This document shows positions 57,714 through 64,000 of a stretch of 64,000 bases of DNA, in pieces (the first letter of the stretch is position 1; every line of letters starts with the position of its first letter). Position numbers and translations under genes: made by a program. The stretch is from Dermatemys mawii (Eukaryota; Chordata; Testudines; Dermatemydidae), in contig ML677329.1 of assembly GCA_007922305.1 (NCBI GenBank), positions 2,260,271 to 2,324,270 of the forward strand, in the 5' to 3' direction. Below the pieces are notes generated by a model. That model was not told the origin of the DNA, searched no databases, and worked only from the letters and a program-made list of their open reading frames with translations.

Positions 57714-59761
57714 TTCAACCATGATAAGTTTTCCCAAAAATTTCAATGGGAAAAAATATCTGAATTCATATTCAGACACTAATTATAGGAAAATACCTTA
57801 TTCTAGCAGCCATATGAAGGAAAAAATTCAGAAGAGATATATTCAAGTTTAATACAGTTGTAAAAGACCAAATTTTCTTCAGCTTACATTTGCTGTAAAT
57901 TTCAGAGACTGAATTGCCATATTTCAGTTAAAGGATTAATATAAGAATGGGAGGGACCTAGGAACACGAGTAGCAAAATTCACCCTTCAATGGAAATTTT
58001 GGTTTGTAAAACAATTTCTGCTATAATTGAGCATGTTGCCCAAGGTCTTTTCGGCCCTTATCCTGGGAAATATACCTATAGGCTTATGCTAATAAGTATT
58101 AACTGCCGGCATCAATCCTTTTACTTGGGTGGTAACTGTGGGGTGTTTAGTATCTTTAGCTAATACTGTATTACTAAACCCAGGATACTACATTACATAA
58201 ATTGCAAAGCCAAATGGAAAAAAATTAGTAGCATTTATTGATTGCCAAGCATTTGTTTGTTTCAGTAGTATTTTGATATCACATTAGGGATCTTCGTTTC
58301 TTCAAAGCAGCCACTTATTGTTTTTGTCTACACAGGCTGTTCTTTGGTGACTTTAGGGATGTCAGCACTATCCTAGTATCTGTTTTCTGTAAGTATGGTC
58401 TGGTATTTCTGATTACTTCATGTTAATGTTCTGCATAAAAGAGGTGATGAAAGATTGACAGACAGCTCCCCAGCTCCTGCTTTATCTCAGTGTCACAGGA
58501 ACACATTTCAGTGATTAAAGGGGACAGTTTTGTGCCTTTTCTTTATTTTATGCTAATTCAGTAAACATTTTTGTATTCTCCCCTCATTAGAAACTGAAAG
58601 ACAATTATAAAATTTCTTTTGACAGCTTAATGAGGCAGTAACTGCTTAAATTCATCTGCTAATCATTTACTTCCTCATAACTGAAGTTATAAGCCACAAA
58701 AACTTCATTCACTTCTTGATTGTAAATGTTATCCATACAGTCTTTCATTTGATTATGGTTGCTATCATAGAAAGAAAAAACAGTAATATTTATTTGTTAG
58801 GCACTGAAAAAAACTAGTATGGAAACTGTTTGGTAAAAGGTTGCACAGTCACTATTTCAGTTCTGCATTAAGGGAGGTTTAGTAGCAGAGACAGAATCCT
58901 GCCTTTGTAGTTTATAGAGACTACATGACAGAGTTTTATTACCTCTGTGGTGGACCTCCACTGAAGGTAATTCTTGCACCAGTTTGTCTAGAAATCTGTG
59001 GTGAAAAAGCCTGCACAGTGAAACTGGTGACCATTAAACTAAATCATTCATTAATTTCTCCTCCCTTGAGAAGAGAAGTAATTAAAGTTAGGTAACATTT
59101 CTGAAGGTCACTTTATCTGAAGCTCCGAGGTTTTTGGTAAAGCTTCAAGTTTATGTTCTGTATTTGGATATTTAATCCAATCTTAGAATGTCACATGTAC
59201 TGTAACTGCTATTGAGACGTATGTTGCTCTGGATGTTGTTGTGTCTGTCTTGAACAATACTGGTTCTTAGTGCCTGGAGGTGATTAAGAATATGGAAAAG
59301 AAGTTTTCATGAGTACATTAACATTGTCTTTCTAACCAGATCCTGCTACAGGTTTGAAATTCCAGTGCTTCTGAGCTCCTTGGAAATATTTTGGATAATT
59401 GCAAGATTTTTTTGCCTGAACAGCTTTTGGTGGGATACGTTTAACAAATGTCTTCCTTGCGTTGTTGTCAGTCAGTTTTCAGAAGAATCAGGTTTGGTAT
59501 TCGGTCATTGTTGAGCCTGTGAAGATGCAGGACCAGAGTAAGGGCTGTCAAAAGGTGTTTGTGGGTGTACAGATTCATGTGTGTCCATATAACTCCATAA
59601 ATGTGAATTGATTTTTTTTTTGACAGTAAAGGAATGAAATCTTCATAGGCGATTAGGAGATACAATATTGAGCCTAGTTCTTTCCTAATGTATGCCTCAC
59701 GCAACCTTATCAATTTGAACAGAGTGGTGCAAAGTGTAATTTGGGTCAGACTTAGGCTACT
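57714..59761. other. Unassigned AT-rich sequence
   Basis: No exon or named repeat. The part at about 58530-58690 ('ttatgctaattcag', 'gacagcttaatgaggcag', 'tgctaatcatttac') is repeat-free with homeodomain-like words and may be conserved non-coding DNA (untested). Confidence 0.35.
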
Positions 59762-59910
59762 TGGGCAAAATTTTCAAAAATGAGTACCTAAAGTGAAGCA
59801 CCTAAATCCATGTATAGGAAACTGAATGAATGTTCAGCAGGGCTGAAGACTCAACTGCTACTGAAGTAAAGGTGAGCAGGGACTGCGCAGCACCTCTGAA
59901 AATCAGGCCA
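59762..59910. mobile_element. MITE-like foldback element
   Basis: The left end 'gggcaaaattttcaaaaatg' is complementary to the right end 'cacctctgaaaatcaggcc'. 'cctaaa' and 'cagcaggg' modules lie inside. Related to the elements at 807 and 1125. Confidence 0.5.
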
Positions 59911-60693
59911 CGTGTATTTAGATGACTAATTTTATTCATGGTATGGCTGAAAATGTTGGCCTTTGCACCTTTCTTTTTCTGAGCTAGAATATCAGATTCA
60001 CCTCAGATTAAAACATTATACACTCTTACTCTTCAGCTATCTGAAACTGCAGCTTCATATTCTTACTCTCTCCATTTCTCCTCCCAAGTGCACACACCAT
60101 GGGGTTCACTAATTCTAAGAATGAGAAACTCGAAAACATGAGCAGTTGATTCATTATGCCTAATAGATTACCACGTCTGACTGTCTAACTTGACATGCAT
60201 TTTCTACACCATCATATTCTTGTGTAAAGATGGTCATTTGGATTTCCAGAGTATTGAAATCATTTTGTCAGGGAGCTTTACAGTTTCTGGAAACTAACCA
60301 TGTGCAATAATTGGAAAGAAAATGATATGTTGTAGATTTAGTGAAGAAAAATGTGGCAGAGCTAAATTGAAAAACCAGTGTTTACGGCATTCAGATTCCC
60401 TGAACAAATATATCTGCATTGTTTTTCTGTATTATTTGGCGGTATTGTATTCTGTAGTTGGGGAGGGTGACCCCACCTCAAACAGCAGAACCGGCCTTCT
60501 TTTAGTCATCCTTCCAGCTTTTCAAGCCATTTAACAAGAAATGCTGTTAGTTAAATGATCAGTTTAAAAAGGAAAGCAACGTAACCCACTTTGAGTTCTG
60601 GGTGATCATTATTTTTCCTTTTAAGTATGTCTCCATTTTATTCTGTGGATTCTTTCACTAACATTAGTGGAACTACTATTTCCGCATAGTGGT
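59911..60693. other. Unassigned sequence
   Basis: No feature I can support. Confidence 0.45.
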
Positions 60694-61275
60694 AAACATA
60701 ACAACATAAAAGAGGCCGTACTGGGTCAGACCAAAGGTCCATCTAGCCCAGTATCCTGTCTACCAACAGGGGCGAATACCAGGTGCCCTGGAGTGAGTGA
60801 ACCTAACAGGTAATAATCAAGTGATCTCTCTCCTGCCATCCATCACCCCCCTCTGACAAACAGAGGCTAGGGACACCATTCCTTACCCATCCTGGCTAAT
60901 AGCCATTAATGGACTTAACCTCCATGAATTTATCCAGTTCTCTTTTGAACCCTGCTATAGTCCTAGCCTTCACAGCCTCCTCAGGCAAGGAGTTCCACAG
61001 GTTGACTATGCTCTGTGTGAAGAAGAACTTCCTTTTATTTGTTTTAAACCTGTTGCCCACTAATTTCATTTGGTGGCCCCTAGTTCTTCTATTATGGGAA
61101 CAAGTAAATAACTTTTCCTTATTCACTTTCTCCACACCACTCATAATTTTATATACCTCTGTCATATCCCCCCTTAGTCTCCTCTTTTCCAAGCTAAAAA
61201 GTCCTAGCCTCTTTAATCTCTCCTCATATGGGATCCATTCCAACTCCTAATCATTTTAGTTGCCCTTCTCTGGTA
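60694..61275 (-). mobile_element. CR1 LINE 3' end (subfamily A), 5'-truncated
   Basis: Its 3' end lies at the low coordinate: the plus strand starts 'aacataacaacataaaag' then 'aggccgtactgggtcagacc', the antisense of a CR1 3' UTR whose tail is a TTATGTT-type repeat. It continues through the 3' UTR ('taccaacaggggcgaatacc', 'ggacaccattccttaccc') into ORF2, which is open for its last 115 codons. Similarity to the family fades at about 61275, the truncation point. It is less decayed than the old-subfamily copies elsewhere in the window. Confidence 0.9.
60896..61243 (-). pseudogene. CR1 ORF2 C-terminal remnant
   Basis: This is an open frame of 115 residues matching the end of CR1 reverse-transcriptase polyprotein downstream of the catalytic domain. 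Signature stretches are [21 protein letters not shown] near the N-end, then [26 protein letters not shown] and FKRELDKFM before the stop. CR1 ORF2 normally has endonuclease and reverse-transcriptase domains; both are missing here through 5' truncation. The methionine used as a start is an internal residue, not a true start. A plus-strand frame of similar length (60909-61250) is its antisense shadow. Non-functional. Confidence 0.88.
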
Positions 61276-61953
61276 CTCCTCAACATTCCTCCCATTCTAC
61301 CCACCATGTCACTGTAATCTGCAGGACTCCTCCCATGGTCTTTAAGCAGCCAAAACTCCTGTTGCATTAAATGAAATTGTGGTTGCCGTAGGAGTAGAAG
61401 ATTGAAAATGAAGCGTATTGTCTGCTCTTGAAACAAATAAATTGTAATTATAAAGTTGATTCTGAGGCTTGGCTCCCATGTGGAAGTATACTAAAAGCTG
61501 ATTGTGGGGAATTGGCTTAACTTTAGGCCTTCCGAAGAAAGCAATGAGTGGGTGTATCCGTCTATAGGTGGAGAATCATATCATATGCCATACCCATTAC
61601 TGAGGAAGGAGAGTTAATTTTTACACAGCAGGAAGTAGTGCAGTGGTTGATCATTAAGTAATACTATATGTCTTCTCTGTTTTGTTGCTAAGCAAGGGGA
61701 GAGAGAAAAGAGGCAAGTTCTGGTTCATTTGGGGTTTCCGTTCTCAGTTCTTTCCATTATATACAGTATATGATGCACGAATGATGTTTGTTTTTATACA
61801 CTGTAATCTTGCTCAGACCAGCATCTAAGCACAGCACATTCATACAGGCTGTTGCTCCAAAAGTATAGGGACTGTTTATAGGGAGTAGAATTTGCTCTTG
61901 TCATATGGCTTCATGGGTATACATGCAGATCTTGCCCACTTCCACCATGACCA
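61276..61953. other. Unassigned spacer between two CR1 copies
   Basis: No repeat recognised in about 680 bp. The short minus frame 61251-61436 straddles the CR1 edge and has no meaning. Confidence 0.45.
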
Positions 61954-62294
61954 CATAGAATCATAGAATATTAGGTTGGGAAGAGACCTTGGGAGGTCAT
62001 CTAGTCCAACCCCCTGCTCAAAGCAGGACCAACACCAACTAAATCATCCTAGCCAGGGCTTTGTCAATCTGGGCCTTAAAAGCCTCTAATGATGGAGATT
62101 CCACCACCTTCCCAGATAACCCATTCCAGTGCTTCACCACCCTCCTTGTGAAATAGTGTTTCCTAATATCCAACCTTCACCTCCCCCATTGCAACTTGAT
62201 ACCATTGCTTCTTGTTCTGTCATCTGCCACCACTGAAAACAGCCTAGCTCTATCCTCTTTGGAACCCTCCAGTTCATATAATTGAAGGCTGCTA

Positions 62295-62552
62295 TTAAAT
62301 CCCCCTCACTTTTCTCTTCTGCAGACTAAATAACCCCAGTTCCCTCAGCCTCTCCTTGTAAGTCATGTGCCCCAGCCCCCTAATCATTTTTGTTGCCCTC
62401 CATTGGACTTTCTCCAATTTGTCCATATCCCTTCTGTAGAAGGGGGACCAGAACTGGGTGCAATACTCTAGGTGTGGCCTCACCAGTGCCGAATAGAGGG
62501 GAATAATCACTTCCCTTGATCTACTGGCAGTGCTCCTACTAATACAGCCCAA
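62295..62552 (-). pseudogene. CR1 ORF2 thumb/connection remnant
   Basis: The 85-residue open stretch carries the conserved post-catalytic part of CR1 reverse transcriptase: [21 protein letters not shown], then [26 protein letters not shown] and [18 protein letters not shown]. It ends at an early stop right after a G-run. The family normally continues open there, and the following sequence still matches the family in another frame, so I infer a single-base deletion. It is downstream, in element order, of the piece at 62726-63034. Non-functional. Confidence 0.87.
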
Positions 62553-62725
62553 TATGCCGTTGGCTTTTTTGGCAACTCCTGACTCATATCCAGCTTATCA
62601 TCATCATTACAGCTTCACTGTAATCCCCGGGTCCTTTTCTTCAGAACGGTCCCCAGCCTGTAGTGGTGCATGGGATTCTTCCTTCCTAAGTGCAGGACTC
62701 TGCACTTGTCCTTCTTGAAACCCAT

Positions 62726-63034
62726 CTAATTTCTTTTGGCCCAATCCTCCAATTTATGTAGGCCACTCTGGACCCTATGCCTACCCTCTAGCATATCTGC
62801 CTCTCCGCCCAGTTTAGTGTCATCTGCGAACTTGCTGAGGGTGCAATTAATCTCATCATCCAGATAATTAATCAAGTTGTTGAACAAAACTGGCCCCAGG
62901 ACTGACGTCTGGGGCACTCTGTTTGATACTGGCTGCTTTACTCCTCCCTGCAATATCACAAAGTACTTCTCATCTGTCCGTGACTTTCTAGATGAGGCAA
63001 AATGGGACTGCAAACTTTCAATATGGACACCCAC
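62726..63034 (-). pseudogene. CR1 ORF2 reverse-transcriptase core remnant
   Basis: The stretch includes VPQTSVLGPVLFN (the family has VPQGSVLGP, so the glycine is replaced), then LSKFADDTKLGG, which contains the catalytic F/Y-x-D-D box with both aspartates retained, and KLEDWAKRN. It then stops where the family continues (usually N-L-M-K-F-N). The part before VPQ does not align well with the CR1 I know and may be rearranged. Endonuclease and N-terminal RT motifs are absent. Non-functional. Confidence 0.85.
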
Positions 63035-63043
63035 TGCCGCTCA

Positions 63044-64000
63044 CAGGTTTCTTTCATCAGTATATATTCATTATTAGCCAGAACGTGGCCTATGATTATT
63101 ATTTTGCTTTAAATTAATAAGATAATGAATATTGTTTATGCTAGAAGGGGAGCGACGTGGGGAGAGGGGAAGATCTTCTGATCTCCTTCCTATTTCCCTC
63201 TCAAAAGCCCTCAGCAGGTTGACAAATCCTTCTGGTCAGAAAGAGCTAAATGCAACTCCCACTGAATCCAGTGCTGGCCCTGGTTTGGTGAGAGGAGGGT
63301 CTTGCAAAAAGGATGCGAGGCATTTCTTCCCCTAAGGAATCCGAGTGTACAGCCTCCATGGAGCTCCCAGTTATTACCAGTTTGGAATTAAACTAAGGAC
63401 CTGAATTCAGATTCTCCATGTGGCACATCCTTAATGCTGCCACTTGACCTCCCATATTGTTGTGTTGCTTGAATGAAGATCTGATTACACTCATGTATGA
63501 AGATGAGTCTTGTAAAGTTCTGTGTCTAACAAACTTCATTACAAATATTCAGAGCCAAGTTCTGCTGTCTTTACTTTGTTCTTCTTGGACCAGGGCAGAG
63601 TAATATTTCAGCTGCGAGCAAGTTATTGCTCTTTATTGAGCATGGGTAAGAGTATCTTGTAAAGAATTTAATTGCTAAGGGAAGTAATAAAGGTTTTAAT
63701 AGTATAAAAGGAATATGTTCCATGTTATTTATTAAGTTTTCTTTTGTGTCCTTTCAGTCTCGTTGTAATGTTGCATGTTTTTATAAGGTCAGATGTAGTG
63801 AACTGTTGGTTATGAATTTTTCATTGGGGATAGAAAAAGAAAAACATCAATGGTAACTCAACAGAATAGTGTCTGTGAAGGGAAGGCCCAGGAGAAGGTC
63901 TGAGAGTTTGTGTTTCTATGGGGGACAGCCAGATGTCAGCTTGAAAGGATTTTGTCTGTTTCTGTGCAGGGTAGAGTGCATGTCATGCAAAATGTAATAA
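63044..64000. other. Unassigned sequence to the window end
   Basis: No exon or named repeat. The 67-codon frame at 63132-63335 lies in a purine-rich patch and has no domain. Confidence 0.45.

Larger units (their letters stand above)
61954..63043 (-). mobile_element. CR1 LINE (subfamily B), about 1.1 kb, with octamer tail
   Basis: The 3' end is at 61954: two copies of CATAGAAT (61954-61969), which on the element strand is ATTCTATG, the CR1 terminal octamer. Next come 'ggttgggaagagaccttgg' and 'gtccaaccccctgctcaaag', then ORF2 in pieces up to the reverse-transcriptase domain, ending at about 63043. Two broken coding pieces are annotated separately. This is the longest CR1 in the window and belongs to a different subfamily from the neighbour at 60694-61275, since the 3' UTRs do not align. 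Confidence 0.92.

Noticed and set aside
60909..61250. 113-codon hydrophobic frame on plus, resembling a membrane protein
   Set aside because: It is the exact antisense of the CR1 ORF2 remnant at 60896-61243.

Overview
The window reads as vertebrate nuclear DNA from a sauropsid, most likely a turtle. The diagnosis rests on repeat content: CR1 LINEs (one ending in the CR1-type 3' octamer ATTCTATG), CORE-SINE/MIR and L2-like tails, several non-autonomous hAT families with perfect 8-bp target-site duplications (TSDs), a long-terminal-repeat (LTR) type solo element with TG...CA ends, Penelope-like (PLE) terminal fragments, and many short foldback elements built around motifs such as GGCCAGATTCTG. 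I matched families from memory, so lineage and family names are inference; the TSDs, terminal inverted repeats (TIRs) and palindromes are read directly.

I find no host protein-coding exon, tRNA, rRNA, CRISPR array or operon. The short ORFs on both strands have no recognisable domain, no family resemblance and no splice context. The only convincing protein signal is decayed CR1 reverse-transcriptase ORF2 on the minus strand at 60896-61243, 62295-62552 and 62726-63034. The window is therefore intergenic or deep intronic, mostly AT-rich, with one GC-rich block at about 25.2-26.4 kb.

Layout. 0-7 kb: a MIR-type SINE split by a TIR element (680-1090), foldback elements, a poly-A tract and a TCGAT-rich foldback element (6475-6788). 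7-16 kb: mostly unique AT-rich sequence, an L2-like tail, two striking AT palindrome loci (13501, 14418) and a PLE terminus (15413). 16.9-19.3 kb: a solo LTR-type element with CCAAT boxes and a TATA-like site, then a hAT element. 22-30 kb: a palindromic element, the GC-rich LTR-like block holding a small TIR element, and a hAT at 28.5 kb. 30-39 kb: a further hAT, a 46-bp retro-inserted fragment with a 13-bp TSD, a 296-bp foldback element, an inverted PLE-like pair and MIR/CR1 relics. 41-46 kb: a TATC/TATA satellite beside a 737-bp hAT, a MIR, and a CR1/hAT/CR1 mosaic. 48-52 kb: an old CR1 and a PLE foldback unit with degenerate hammerhead-ribozyme cores. 60-63 kb: two CR1 insertions of different subfamilies in the same orientation.

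The best candidate for something unusual is the 316-bp foldback PLE unit at 51745-52060: one insertion with a perfect 9-bp TSD, arms of about 110 bp with about six mismatches, and a hammerhead-like core in each arm pointing in opposite directions.
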